A stretch of 64,000 nt of DNA from Halomonas sp. I5-271120. Its GTDB lineage: Bacteria; Pseudomonadota; Gammaproteobacteria; Pseudomonadales; Halomonadaceae. The translations under genes were made by a program, and so were the position numbers. The notes under the pieces were generated by a model. It made no database searches and was not told where the DNA came from. It worked only from the letters and a program-made list of their open reading frames with translations. Location of the stretch: contig NZ_CP130701.1 of the NCBI RefSeq assembly GCF_030553075.1, positions 2,356,001 through 2,420,000 on the forward strand. Direction: 5' to 3'. Shown piece by piece: positions 23,623 through 32,593 of the stretch (its first letter is position 1; every line of letters begins with the position of its first letter).

Positions 23623-25131
23623 ATGAAGCCGCTCTCTAGTACCGGGTTTGCGCTCTTTGGTGCAGCGCTGATCGCGATCAGTTTCGGGCTCGCGCGTTTT
23701 GCCTTCGGCCTGTTCGTGCCTCCCATTCGCGATGAGCTGGAACTCACGGCATCCGTGATCGGTATCATCGGCGCGCTGCCCCTCATCAGCTTCCTGCTGG
23801 CCACGCTAGTTGCCCCGTTCGCTGCCGATCATCTCGGTGCCCGTAATGCGGCGGTGCTGTCTGGAGCCTTCGGCGTCGTCGGGCTGGCGTTGATCAGTCA
23901 GTCCACTGGCGCACTGACCCTCGGTGCAGGGGTGTTCGCGTGCGGCATCTGTACCGGCCTGATGATGCCAGCGCTCACGGCGGCCATGCAGGCGTTGGTC
24001 AGGCGCTCGCTGCACGGGCGTGTTAGCTCGGTCATGAACGCGGGCACTAGTATCGGCGTGGTCGTGGCCGTGCCAACGGTGCTGTTCCTGACCGGTGCCT
24101 GGCGCCTCGCCTATATTTCCTTCGCCGTTCTGGCAGGCATCGGCGTGATCGCCGCATGGTTTCTCCTGCCCTCGGTGTCACGGATCTTGCCGGCGAACGC
24201 CGCTCCGCCGCCTCCGGTCAGCGAACTGCCGTGGTCGCGCCTCGTCAGGCTCTCGCTGTTTGCCTTCGTGATGGGCTTCGTCTCAGCGGCCTACTGGATC
24301 TTCGCGCCTGATCTGGTGGTCACCCTGGGCGGCCTGCCGGCTGGTACCACCGGGTGGCTGTGGCTCGCGGTGGGTGTCGCCGGCCTTGGCGGGGCCGTGG
24401 TGGCTGACCTGGCCGATCGCAACAATCCCCCCATCACCCATGCCCTGATGTTGATGATGCTGGCGGCAAGCCTAGCATTGCTCGCGGCAAGCCCCGGTCA
24501 GTCGCTGCTGGCGTCATTTTCTGCGCTGGTCTTCGGTTTGGCCTATATGAGCCTGACGGGCCTCTATCTGATGACCGGCATCCGCCTGTTGCCGGGGCGG
24601 CTGTCGGTAGGGCCGGTGCTGCCCTTCATGGCCGTATCGCTGGGCCAGGCGACCGGCTCGCCCGTCGTCGGCATGCTGGTGAACGCATTCGGCTACGCCA
24701 GTGCCTTTGCCATGTTCTCCGCCCTCGGCATCTTGGTGGCCATCCTCTCGCCATTCTATCCGGGCTACATCGCCCAGGCCGAAGAGGAAGACACCGAAGA
24801 AGAGTCTGGTCTCCAGGCGGCCTACGATTACCAGCTGCAAGACGAAGAGGGCGAGCCGCTTCAGCCCGAGGCGGATATTGTCGAAGAGGCTGAGGAAGCC
24901 GAAGCCGAAGCCGAAGCCGAAGCCGAAGAAGCGGCTAAGGCAGAAGAAGCCATAAAGGCAGAAGAAGCTGAAGCTGAAGCTGAACAAGCTGCCAAGGCCG
25001 AAGAAGCGAAGACCGAGGCCGCCTCTGAAGGTGAAGAAGCCAAAACCGAAACCGCTCCTGAAGGCGAAGAGGCCGCCAAAGCCGAAAAAGCCACCGATCC
25101 GCGGAAGCCAACCCCTAAGGGCGATAACTGA
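23623..25131 (+). CDS. MFS transporter with acidic Glu/Ala-rich tail
   Basis: A 502-residue major facilitator superfamily permease. The start at 23623 has GAAGGAG 5 bases upstream. About 12 helices occupy residues 1-380, opening GFALFGAALIAISFGLARFA, as in YbfB/CynX-like MFS proteins, with VNAFGYASAFAMFSALGILV near the end. Residues from about 385 form a cytoplasmic tail of roughly 115 residues that is almost only Glu, Ala and Lys (EAEEAEAEAEAEAEEAAKAE). It is encoded by a slippage-prone GAAGCC repeat and is absent from ordinary relatives. Substrate unknown; the tail may form a charged helix. Confidence 0.88.
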   Translation: MKPLSSTGFALFGAALIAISFGLARFAFGLFVPPIRDELELTASVIGIIGALPLISFLLATLVAPFAADHLGARNAAVLSGAFGVVGLALISQSTGALTLGAGVFACGICTGLMMPALTAAMQALVRRSLHGRVSSVMNAGTSIGVVVAVPTVLFLTGAWRLAYISFAVLAGIGVIAAWFLLPSVSRILPANAAPPPPVSELPWSRLVRLSLFAFVMGFVSAAYWIFAPDLVVTLGGLPAGTTGWLWLAVGVAGLGGAVVADLADRNNPPITHALMLMMLAASLALLAASPGQSLLASFSALVFGLAYMSLTGLYLMTGIRLLPGRLSVGPVLPFMAVSLGQATGSPVVGMLVNAFGYASAFAMFSALGILVAILSPFYPGYIAQAEEEDTEEESGLQAAYDYQLQDEEGEPLQPEADIVEEAEEAEAEAEAEAEEAAKAEEAIKAEEAEAEAEQAAKAEEAKTEAASEGEEAKTETAPEGEEAAKAEKATDPRKPTPKGDN

Positions 25132-25221
25132 GGGACGTCGCCCACAACGGCCAAGGTCAGGGCGACGGCATTCCTTGCGTGAAGGGAAGAGAAGAACGGG
25201 GCAGTGAGGGGGCCGCGCCGA

Positions 25222-25281
25222 GTTGGCATGAGAAGGGTTGGCATGAGAAGGGTTGGCATGAGAAGGGCGCCCACGAGAAGG
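25222..25281. repeat. 15-bp tandem repeat between MFS and coiled-coil genes
   Basis: Three exact copies of GTTGGCATGAGAAGG (25222-25236, 25237-25251, 25252-25266) and a fourth diverged copy GCGCCCACGAGAAGG, followed by GCGCCCAAGG. The last part can also pair as GGGCGCCC repeats, possibly serving the convergent gene ends as a terminator. Confidence 0.85.
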
Positions 25282-25305
25282 GCGCCCAAGGTATGAGGTG
25301 GTGGA

Positions 25306-25599
25306 TTACTTGAAGCGGGAACGCGCTTTCTCCAGGGAGTCGCTCAGAGAGTCCCAGGCACGTTCCGCGCCGGCCTTGATGTCGTCCCAGGCGTCGTCGC
25401 TTGAGTTGCGAAGCTCATCGAGCTTCTCGCGCATCTCATCGCGTCTTTCCTCGAGCTTATCGATCTCCTGCTGTTGCTCCTGCTTGATACGCGCATCGGC
25501 CTGGGCACCCTGGGCTTTCGCCTTCAGTTTATCCACCTCGGCCTGTAGCTCATCCAGCTTGGCGCGCAGCTTCTGCTCGTAGGCACTCTTCTCGCTCAT
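25306..25599 (-). CDS. Coiled-coil stress protein, sll1863-like
   Basis: A 97-residue, highly charged helical protein: KLRAKLDELQAEVDKLKAKA and IDKLEERRDEMREKLDELRN show heptad coiled-coil spacing, followed by DDAWDDIKAGAERAWDSLSD. It resembles the sll1863-type stress-response proteins. The start at 25599 is fixed by AAGGAG 6 bases upstream; the frame extends to 25734 without homology. Cytoplasmic, no signal peptide. Role probably structural or protective (inference). Confidence 0.8.
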   Translation of the reverse strand: MSEKSAYEQKLRAKLDELQAEVDKLKAKAQGAQADARIKQEQQQEIDKLEERRDEMREKLDELRNSSDDAWDDIKAGAERAWDSLSDSLEKARSRFK

Positions 25600-25837
25600 G
25601 GGAAACTCCTTTCCTTTTTGCCGATATAGGGAACCTTGAAGATAGCTCGTCCTGGGCGACAAGGCAGTTTCGTGCCAGCGTGACATACCGAGCCGGGGCG
25701 GTTGCAAGGCCAGGATAGTCCCAACGGCCAACATGTTATGTCGCGCACGCTACCTTGCCGGCTATTTCGTCACGTTTTTCGATACGCTCTCCCTTTGCCC
25801 TTATGATAACGCCTGCCCATACGGAAACGCCGATCGC

Positions 25838-26644
25838 ATGACACGACTCGCCCACCTGGCCGCTGTGGCCCTGCTTGCTCTGATACCCCTGAACGCCTCG
25901 GCCGATGATTGGCAACAGCGCCCGGACTGGGCCGACGTGTTCGCCGAGCAGAAGGCCGTCAACGGCACGCTGGTGATCGTCGATAAGCGTGAGGGCCGTG
26001 CAGGACGCTTCGTGGTGAACCCCAGACGTGCCAATGAGCGGCTCTCGCCGGCTTCCACCTTCAAAGTGCCCCACGCGCTTTTCGCGCTGGATGCCGGCGC
26101 AGTAGATGACGAGTTCGAGGTGTTTCCCTGGGATGGCACCGAGCGTGATGTGCCCGCATGGAATCAGGACCAGACCCTACGCTCGGCGCTGCGCTACTCC
26201 ACCGTCTGGGTCTTCCAGCGTCTGGCCAACCAGATCGGCCGCGAGCGCGAGCAGGCTTACCTGGGCGAAATCGGCTATGGCAACGCCCGGGTGGGTGACG
26301 GTGTCGAAACCTTCTGGTTGGATGGCAGCCTGAGAGTCAGCGCCGTCGAGCAGGTCGACTTCCTCGAACGGCTCTATGACATGGCGCTGCCTTTCACCGA
26401 AGCCGACCAGCGGCTGGTGAAAGACATCATGATCAATGAAGCCGGTCGTGACTGGATTCTGCGCGCCAAGAGCGGCTGGGACGGCCAAGTCGGCTGGTGG
26501 ATGGGTTGGGTCGAGCGGCCCAGCGGCCCGGTGTTCTTCGCCATGAACCTCGACACCCCCGAGCGCATGGCCGACCTGCCCAAGCGCGAGGCCATCACCC
26601 GAGCCGTACTGCGTCGCCTGGAAGTGCTACCGGCACCGGAATGA
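25838..26644 (+). CDS. Class D (OXA-type) beta-lactamase
   Basis: A 268-residue periplasmic serine beta-lactamase of class D. Signal peptide LAHLAAVALLALIPLNASAD. Motifs: Ser-x-x-Lys as PASTFKVPHALFALDAGAVD (the Lys is the carbamylated general base in the family), Ser-x-Val as YSTVWVFQRLA, Tyr-Gly-Asn as IGYGNARVGD, and Lys-Ser-Gly as AKSGWDGQVGWWMGWVERP. Trp follows the Ser-x-Val where Pro is usual in OXA enzymes. It sits among chromosomal housekeeping genes with no mobile element next to it, so it looks like a resident gene; the resistance spectrum cannot be judged. Confidence 0.93.
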   Translation: MTRLAHLAAVALLALIPLNASADDWQQRPDWADVFAEQKAVNGTLVIVDKREGRAGRFVVNPRRANERLSPASTFKVPHALFALDAGAVDDEFEVFPWDGTERDVPAWNQDQTLRSALRYSTVWVFQRLANQIGREREQAYLGEIGYGNARVGDGVETFWLDGSLRVSAVEQVDFLERLYDMALPFTEADQRLVKDIMINEAGRDWILRAKSGWDGQVGWWMGWVERPSGPVFFAMNLDTPERMADLPKREAITRAVLRRLEVLPAPE

Positions 26645-26679
26645 GCAAAGCCCCGCGCTAACTGACGCTTTTTGAGCCG

Positions 26680-27450
26680 CTAGTCCGCCGCCACCCGCGC
26701 ATCCAGAGCCACCAGGAAGTCCTGGATGCGGGCGGCATTGGTGCCCAGGTCGCTCTTGCCGATGCGTGAGGCCGAACGCATGTCGACCTGAACCCCGGCG
26801 TCCGTCTGCGTCAGGCGGATCGCTACATCGTCCTTGAAGCCGAACCAGCGGGTGGTGGCGGTGGCCTCAAGCCTCGAGTCGCTGACGGCGGCCACGTCCC
26901 AGCCCTGTGCCTCTACCGTCGCCTTCACGGCGGCCATGGCCTCAGCCATCGACACGGGGAGGGGGATCGCGTGCAGCCTGCCATAGGCCGCTCGTTGCTG
27001 GTCGGCGAAGTCCTGTGGATAGGCCACCTCGTTGGGGGCGGCTTCCCGCGCTGCGGCCAGCGCCTCAAAGGCGGGCGGATTGTCGAGATCGGTAGTGATG
27101 TCATGGATTGGCGGCACCGTCTGGGCCCGCTGCATCATCTGCGCGGGCAGGGCGACCATCGCCACCACTGCGGTACTGGTGAGCAGCCCCACCATCACCG
27201 GGCGCCAGCGACGGCAGAGCGCCGCTACCAGCACCGTCACCAGCCCCACCGCCCCAGCGCCTACCGCCAGGTGCGCGCCCTGGCGCAGCATCGAGAACGA
27301 CGTGCTAAGCGACACCCAGTCCCACCGATAGGCCGTGCCCGAGACCGCCATCAGCACCGCTGAAGCGATTAGCAGCACAACCCCCAGCCAGGCGACCACG
27401 ACCGGCCAGGCACCGCCGCGCGGTCGCGGCTTGAATATCGAAGATGCCAT
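26680..27450 (-). CDS. DUF1499 membrane protein
   Basis: A 256-residue protein with three N-terminal helices (VVVAWLGVVLLIASAVLMAV, LAVGAGAVGLVTVLVAALC, PVMVGLLTSTAVVAMVALPA). A DUF1499 domain follows at about residues 115-255: PPIHDITTDLDNPPAFEALA, VEAQGWDVAAVSDSRLEATA and RLTQTDAGVQVDMRSASRIG. The domain is widespread and uncharacterised. Convergent with the OXA gene. Confidence 0.9.
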   Translation of the reverse strand: MASSIFKPRPRGGAWPVVVAWLGVVLLIASAVLMAVSGTAYRWDWVSLSTSFSMLRQGAHLAVGAGAVGLVTVLVAALCRRWRPVMVGLLTSTAVVAMVALPAQMMQRAQTVPPIHDITTDLDNPPAFEALAAAREAAPNEVAYPQDFADQQRAAYGRLHAIPLPVSMAEAMAAVKATVEAQGWDVAAVSDSRLEATATTRWFGFKDDVAIRLTQTDAGVQVDMRSASRIGKSDLGTNAARIQDFLVALDARVAAD

Positions 27451-27540
27451 CTCGACTCCTTGTCAGTTTTTCACCCGGAATTCGTTGATGATTCGTCAGG
27501 CATTTGTCGTTGGCGTTATCTGTGTAGTTATCTATATAGC

Positions 27541-27580
27541 TGTCTATGTAGTTGAGTTGTCTATGTAGTTGAGCTGTCTA
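27541..27580. repeat. 17-bp tandem repeat upstream of the DUF1499 gene
   Basis: TGTCTATGTAGTTGAGT (27541-27557), TGTCTATGTAGTTGAGC (27558-27574) and the beginning of a third unit (27575-27580); 27518-27540 holds looser copies of the same theme (TATCTGTGTAGT, TATCTATATAGC). Confidence 0.75.
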
Positions 27581-27728
27581 GGCAACAGTGGCCTCAGCAT
27601 ACGTGCAGGAGCGCCTCTCTGCCTATTCTGCTGCCAATGGCGGGTTGAGCCTTAGCGTTGGCGAGCGATACGGACAACACAATCCCCTGCGCGCTATTCT
27701 GCCCCGAAGCCACCGTTATTCCTGACTG

Positions 27729-28451
27729 ATGGAGCCATACCCAAGCGCCATGTCCCCCACTTCCCACACGCATCCAGGTGACAGCCTGACAGCCAAGAGC
27801 ACCGACCAGAGCGGGAGCCTGAATGTCAGAAAGAGCGCCAACACAAGCGTCGCCGTGATCATGGCCGCTGGAGCCTCAAGACGCTTCGGCGCCGCCGACA
27901 AGCGCCTGGCCAGCCTGCCGGATGGCCGACGCCTGCTCGCCGCCACCGTGGCCTCTGTGGCCGACGTCTTTCCCGCCCTGCGCGTGGTGCTGCGAGAAGG
28001 CGACGACACCAACGCACTCGGGCTTGCACCTGATACCCCAATCATTCGTGCGCCCCATGCAAGCGAAGGGTTGGGCGCGAGCATTGGTGATGCCTTCGCA
28101 GCCCTGGCCCGTGATGCCGAACTGGCTGATGCACAGGTCGCCGCCATTCTGCTCGGCGACATGCCAGCCCTACGCCCTGCCACACTCGATGCCTTGCAGC
28201 GTGAGGCCGGGCGCGAGCTCATACTGCGACCGATTCAAGCCGGTCGCCCGGGCCACCCCGTACTGTTCGGCCGCGCCTTCTGGCCTGAGCTTGCGGCCCT
28301 GGGCGATAGCGCAGGCGGTGAAGAGGGCCGCGACGAAGGAGCAAGAAGTGTGATCCGCGCCCATCGCCATCACTATGTGGAGCTTCTCGTCGACGACCCC
28401 GGCATCCATCTGGATATCGATAAGGTAACCGACGTGGCTCGCCGGCTTTGA
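27729..28451 (+). CDS. MobA/MocA-like nucleotidyltransferase
   Basis: A 240-residue cytoplasmic NTP transferase of the MobA-like (NTP_transf_3) group, which includes molybdenum-cofactor cytidylyl- and guanylyltransferases. Seen: the nucleotide-binding opening VAVIMAAGASRRFGAADKRL at about residue 42, the metal-site AAILLGDMPALRPATLDALQ, and GRPGHPVLFGRAFWPELAAL. The usual GD-x-GAR segment is expanded to GDSAGGEEGRDEGAR. Start uncertain: neither the ATG at 27729 nor that at 27750 has a good ribosome site. No molybdoenzyme gene is adjacent. Its stop overlaps a 15-bp tandem repeat. Confidence 0.82.
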   Translation: MEPYPSAMSPTSHTHPGDSLTAKSTDQSGSLNVRKSANTSVAVIMAAGASRRFGAADKRLASLPDGRRLLAATVASVADVFPALRVVLREGDDTNALGLAPDTPIIRAPHASEGLGASIGDAFAALARDAELADAQVAAILLGDMPALRPATLDALQREAGRELILRPIQAGRPGHPVLFGRAFWPELAALGDSAGGEEGRDEGARSVIRAHRHHYVELLVDDPGIHLDIDKVTDVARRL

Positions 28452-28522
28452 ATCAGAACGTCTTGAATCAGCCTGCCTTGAATCAGACTGACCGGAATCA
28501 GACTGACCGGAATCAGAGAGCT
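28448..28522. repeat. 15-bp tandem repeat, five units
   Basis: Five consecutive 15-bp units sharing the core GAATCAG, starting inside the stop codon of the nucleotidyltransferase: TTGAATCAGAACGTC, TTGAATCAGCCTGCC, TTGAATCAGACTGAC, CGGAATCAGACTGAC, CGGAATCAGAGAGCT. Confidence 0.9.
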
Positions 28523-28609
28523 GATAAAAAATAGGCTAAAGCACGGGTGACAGTCGCAGACATCCTGATAGGCTAGGTTCTAATAAGGATCTCCCAAAGG
28601 ACCTGTGTG

Positions 28610-28969
28610 ATGCCTAATACCTCAAGCACTCCCCGCATCACCCTGCACCCGAACACTCGCCGGGTACGCATCTATTCAGGCGACACCCTGATCGCCGACA
28701 CCGAAAACGCCATCGAACTGCGCGAGCGTGGTTATCCACATCGTCACTACATCCCGAAAGAGGATGTGGATATGTTGAAGTTGTCGACGTCCCCCACCGT
28801 GACCCACTGCCCCTTCAAGGGCGACTCCACCTATTACTCACTCCCCAGCATTACCGACGCTGCTTGGAGCTATGACCAGCCGATTGAGGAAATGAAAGCA
28901 ATTGCCGGGCGCTTGGCGTTTGATACGGAAAAAGTGACGGAGCGGGTAGGGTCGCGAAAAACATCATGA
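28610..28969 (+). CDS. DUF427 family protein (intact paralogue)
   Basis: A 119-residue protein of the DUF427 family. Start at the ATG at 28610 (AAAGGA 8 bases upstream); a GTG immediately before it is the alternative. RITLHPNTRRVRIYSGDTLI, ELRERGYPHRHYIPKEDVDM and the family centre CPFKGDSTYYSLPSITDAAW are all present. Small cytoplasmic beta-rich protein of unknown function. A broken second copy lies at 36549-36873 at the edge of the A+T-rich island. Confidence 0.9.
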   Translation: MPNTSSTPRITLHPNTRRVRIYSGDTLIADTENAIELRERGYPHRHYIPKEDVDMLKLSTSPTVTHCPFKGDSTYYSLPSITDAAWSYDQPIEEMKAIAGRLAFDTEKVTERVGSRKTS

Positions 28970-29587
28970 CGGCGAAACATCGGATGGTCGTAGGGTTAAA
29001 ATAAAGGCCACTATGAAGAAACCTCTTAAGTTTCCGGTTGACCATGTCATCCATGGCTGTGCCGGGATGAAAGATTCACTCTAATGGCTCATGCATTGAA
29101 ATATTCAATGGGTCTGGAACGGCTCTCTGGGAGGCCGGGAAATATCGGGGCTATAAATAACAACCTTCACTTAATTTTTTTACTGTACTTGAGAGGCCAA
29201 GTTAAACGATTGAAGAAGAAGGTCGGATAACGAAATTTCTAACAAAAAGATAGGCTAAAACCGCTTGATCATAGCGTTATATACAAGGATTAGTGCTAGG
29301 GAATGGAGGGTGGACTAAGGCGTGCTAATTAAATCAAGGTTGGTCAGCCCCTTTGCATCTCTGCTTTTCTCTGTGCCCACAGCCTCTTTCATCTGGCTAT
29401 GGGTCGCCGATCAAGCACCATGTCCCAAGGTATGTTTGAATATATTGCGGTCGACTACAGTCGCACGGAAGCGCATAGCGTGTCTTAATTTGCCTGCCTG
29501 CACGCTTTGGGGCAGGCTGTTCGCGATTAACTGAGTGCTCAATGAGCGGTGGCGCTATACAAAAAACCGGACCTTACAGGCCATAGG
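28970..29587. other. Gene-poor region before the diguanylate cyclase
   Basis: About 620 bp, more A+T-rich than its surroundings. A 70-codon frame from 29322 has no recognisable feature. Around 29246 the sequence AAAAAGATAGGCTAAA echoes AAAAAATAGGCTAAA at 28527, upstream of the DUF427 gene; I cannot say whether this is a shared site or chance. Confidence 0.4.
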
Positions 29588-31354
29588 ATGGCAATGACTT
29601 TCGCTATAACCGACCAGGAGCTACTGCAAACCGCCCTCGAAACCGTTCGTGAAGCGGTTCTGATCACGGACAGCCAACTGGCACGTCCTGGTCCTACTAT
29701 CGTTTACGCTAACCCCGCCTTTCGTGAGCTGACCGGCTATACGGCTGAGGAACTGCGTGGGCAAACGCCGCGACTGCTTCAGGGCGAGGAAACCGACGGT
29801 GATCTGATGCAAAGCCTGCGACAGCAACTGTCAGCGGGTGAAGTGTTTTCCGGTGAGACCGTGAACTATCGCAAAGACGGCCGTCCGTTTCGCATGGAAT
29901 GGACTATTCGCCCTTTTCCCGCTGAAGGCGAGCCGCGCTATTTCATCGCCGCCCAGCGCGATGTTTCGGCAGTGCGCAATCTTGAGCAGCAACGCCAGCA
30001 GCTGCAGACCCTGGCTGAGATCCAGACCCGTGTGGGTACCGCCGGCCTGGATTTGCAGGAGCTGCGCGATCAGGTCGCCGATATAGCGCTGGCGGTGACA
30101 GGCGCCGATGGCGCCGCGATTGAGGAAGCCGAGGATAGTGAGATGGTCTATACCGCCACCAGCGGCCGGGCTGTCGGCTCAGTGGGGATGCGACTGCCGA
30201 TTTCGGGCAGCCTATCCGGTCTCTGCTACCACCAGCGCGAGTCGATTCACTGTCGCGATACCCACGAGGATACCCGCGTGGCAAGGGTCGCCGCCGATCA
30301 TGTCGGCTTCCGCTCGGGTTTTCTGGTACCGCTGATCCATCAGGATCACTGCTTCGGCGTGCTCAAGGTCTATTCAGATCGCCCTCATGCCTTTAACGAG
30401 GGCGACCTGCAACTGCTCAATATGGCCAGCCATGTGCTTGCTTCCTCGCTGTCTGATGCTCGGCTCTTCAAGGGTGAGCGCGACCGGCGCAGCCTGCTGG
30501 TGGATTCGCTGCCGATTCTGATTTCGTACATCGATAATCAATTGCGCTATGTCGAGATCAACGTCGCCTACAACCGCTGGTATAACCTCCCGACCGAGCA
30601 GGTTGTCGGTAGGCGAGTGGCAGAAGTCATGGGCGAGGAGGCATTCGAATCAATCCGTCCTTATATGCTGTCTGCACTGGCCGGCGAGCGGGTGACATTC
30701 GAAAACCGCTTTCCTCACCCGGATGGCACTGTCACGCCGGTAGAGGTGGACTACACGCCGGTGCGTAACACCCACGGCGATGTTCAGGGCTTTTTCTCAA
30801 TGATTCGTGATATCAGCGATCTCAAGCGCGCCGAACAGGACTACTTGACCGGGGCATTCAACCGCCAGGGCTTCGACGACCGGTTGGCAATGGCCTGTGC
30901 TACGTCTCGACGCTACCTCCGCCCGTTGGCGCTGATCTTTTTAGACCTGGACCACTTCAAGAGTATTAACGACAGCTATGGCCATGCCGTGGGCGATGAC
31001 GTACTACGCGGCGTGGCGAAGACCCTGTTGAACGAGGTTCGCGATAGCGACATTGTCAGCCGCTGGGGTGGTGAAGAGTTTGCCATCTTGACGCCGGAAA
31101 CCTCGTTGAAGGATGCCTTAGGTCTCGCAGAGCGGTTGCGGCAGGCGTTGAATGAACACCACTACGCGGCCGTGGGCCGAATCACCGCAAGCTTTGGCGT
31201 GGCGGCGTTCGACCCCGACGAAGTCGAGAGGGACTTTGTACGCCGCGTTGACGAGGCGCTTTACAAAGCCAAGGTTGGTGGCCGCAACCGAGTCCAGCAG
31301 GCTAGCCACCTGTCGCGGTCACACCATTCGACCCTGAGCTCAATGCCTTTTTGA
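29588..31354 (+). CDS. PAS-GAF-PAS-GGDEF diguanylate cyclase
   Basis: A 588-residue cytoplasmic protein predicted to synthesise cyclic di-GMP. Order: PAS at about 10-120 (NPAFRELTGYTAEELRGQTP, LQGEETDG, MEWTIRPFPAEGEPRYFIAA, as in PAS/LOV-like sensors but without the flavin-binding Cys), GAF at about 140-290, PAS at about 300-410, GGDEF at about 420-575. The active site is RWGGEEFAIL and the inhibitory site RDSD sits exactly five residues before GGEEF, so product feedback is expected. Start chosen at ATG 29588; a GTG at 29549 is possible. The signal sensed is unknown. Confidence 0.93.
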   Translation: MAMTFAITDQELLQTALETVREAVLITDSQLARPGPTIVYANPAFRELTGYTAEELRGQTPRLLQGEETDGDLMQSLRQQLSAGEVFSGETVNYRKDGRPFRMEWTIRPFPAEGEPRYFIAAQRDVSAVRNLEQQRQQLQTLAEIQTRVGTAGLDLQELRDQVADIALAVTGADGAAIEEAEDSEMVYTATSGRAVGSVGMRLPISGSLSGLCYHQRESIHCRDTHEDTRVARVAADHVGFRSGFLVPLIHQDHCFGVLKVYSDRPHAFNEGDLQLLNMASHVLASSLSDARLFKGERDRRSLLVDSLPILISYIDNQLRYVEINVAYNRWYNLPTEQVVGRRVAEVMGEEAFESIRPYMLSALAGERVTFENRFPHPDGTVTPVEVDYTPVRNTHGDVQGFFSMIRDISDLKRAEQDYLTGAFNRQGFDDRLAMACATSRRYLRPLALIFLDLDHFKSINDSYGHAVGDDVLRGVAKTLLNEVRDSDIVSRWGGEEFAILTPETSLKDALGLAERLRQALNEHHYAAVGRITASFGVAAFDPDEVERDFVRRVDEALYKAKVGGRNRVQQASHLSRSHHSTLSSMPF

Positions 31355-31367
31355 ATGCGAGCGTGGA

Positions 31368-32384
31368 TCAGTTTTGCATGGGAATACCATCTTCCCAGCG
31401 AAAGCCGATACCGCCGCCCTGCCAGACGCCTTCATCCAACGGGCTGGGCCCATTAATGTCCACATGCAGTGGCAATCCAAAGCCGGGCGCGAGGTCCTGG
31501 GTGCCGCGAACGGTACTGCGGTGCATGATCCGCAGACCCTGCTCCTCGGCGGGCAGGTGAGCGCCGGGGGCCGCGCGATGCGCGACGGCCAGGTTGTCGA
31601 TGAACACGCAGTCGTTTTCCTGATATTCGAATTCGGCGGCGTAGCCGTTCTCAAGCCCCGCATTCAGGATATCGTTGTATTCATGGCAAAGCCGCTTCAG
31701 TTCATCGGCGGTCAGCAGGCGAAAGGCCTCCTCGTCGGGGAGCTTTTCGATCACCGCCCCCGTCATGCCCAGGTGCAGCCAGATGCACTTGCGCTTGGAG
31801 ATGGGGTGCTCGTGCACCACAGGATGCACCACGCCGGATGAAGAGTTCACCGAGGCGAGGCGGCTCCAGTAGGCCTGCCGATCCGCCGGAAGGGCGTCAT
31901 AGGCGGCACCCTGATGGGCGAAATAGGTGCCCCCACCTTTCTCGGCCGGGCGGATGATGTGGTAGCCCGAATGCGAGAAGGTATCCGGGTTGAAGCTGCC
32001 GTCGTTGTGCCATTGCGGCCCTACGCCGGGAATGCCATGACGCTGATCGTTCGACAGGCGGAAGATGTGCCGATTGCCCTTGGGTGTGGCCGGGTGCACG
32101 CCATGGGTGCTGTGCAGCTCCTTACCACCCCACCAGCAACTGGCGCGCAGAAAGTCGTCAGCCTCTAGTGGCGTGTCGTTCTTGAACACCAGAAAACCGC
32201 GATTGGCCATTTCCTGCTCGAGCGCCTCGATCACCTCAGGCGGCGGCGCGTCCTGGGCCGACAAATCGATGCCGCGCACCTCGGCGCCTAGCGGGTCGAG
32301 CGGGGTGATGGTGCCGCCGAATTGCTCGATGACGGCGACGCGGGTGGAGTCGAGGGGCGCAATGGTCGATGGGTTAGTCGTCAT
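31368..32384 (-). CDS. TauD/TfdA-family Fe(II)/2-oxoglutarate dioxygenase
   Basis: A 338-residue cytoplasmic non-heme iron dioxygenase of the TauD/TfdA family. AGGAGG 6 bases before the ATG. The iron-ligand motif is QWHNDGSF (His-x-Asp) near residue 124, with the distal His and the 2-oxoglutarate-binding Arg in DNLAVAHRAAPGAH and GLRIMHRSTVRG near 270-295. Known members hydroxylate taurine, 2,4-D or alkyl sulfates; this one lacks adjacent transporters that would suggest a substrate. Monocistronic. Confidence 0.88.
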   Translation of the reverse strand: MTTNPSTIAPLDSTRVAVIEQFGGTITPLDPLGAEVRGIDLSAQDAPPPEVIEALEQEMANRGFLVFKNDTPLEADDFLRASCWWGGKELHSTHGVHPATPKGNRHIFRLSNDQRHGIPGVGPQWHNDGSFNPDTFSHSGYHIIRPAEKGGGTYFAHQGAAYDALPADRQAYWSRLASVNSSSGVVHPVVHEHPISKRKCIWLHLGMTGAVIEKLPDEEAFRLLTADELKRLCHEYNDILNAGLENGYAAEFEYQENDCVFIDNLAVAHRAAPGAHLPAEEQGLRIMHRSTVRGTQDLAPGFGLPLHVDINGPSPLDEGVWQGGGIGFRWEDGIPMQN

Positions 32385-32593
32385 GGCTAACCTCCTGTTG
32401 CTGATTCCCGTGCCAGACGAATGACAGTGCCGCGTAAGGCGACATCTTGAGGAAAAGGCGCCATCGGCGGGTCCCCGTCATCCGCGCACGGAATGGATGT
32501 GGCCCTCATTCTGGCAGAGACAAAATACTGCTCCAAACGCCGGCCGTTCACTCGATGACCCACCCATGCCCGGGCGGCGTCGCGCCGGCGCGC

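Noticed and set aside
25838..26644. Class D beta-lactamase as a recently acquired resistance gene
   Set aside because: No insertion sequence, integron site or composition change beside it; it looks like a resident chromosomal gene.
28448..28522. CRISPR array
   Set aside because: Units are 15 bp, contiguous and without spacers; this and the other arrays are simple tandem repeats.
29322..29534. 70-codon frame in the gap before the diguanylate cyclase
   Set aside because: No ribosome site, domain or conserved context; left as non-coding.
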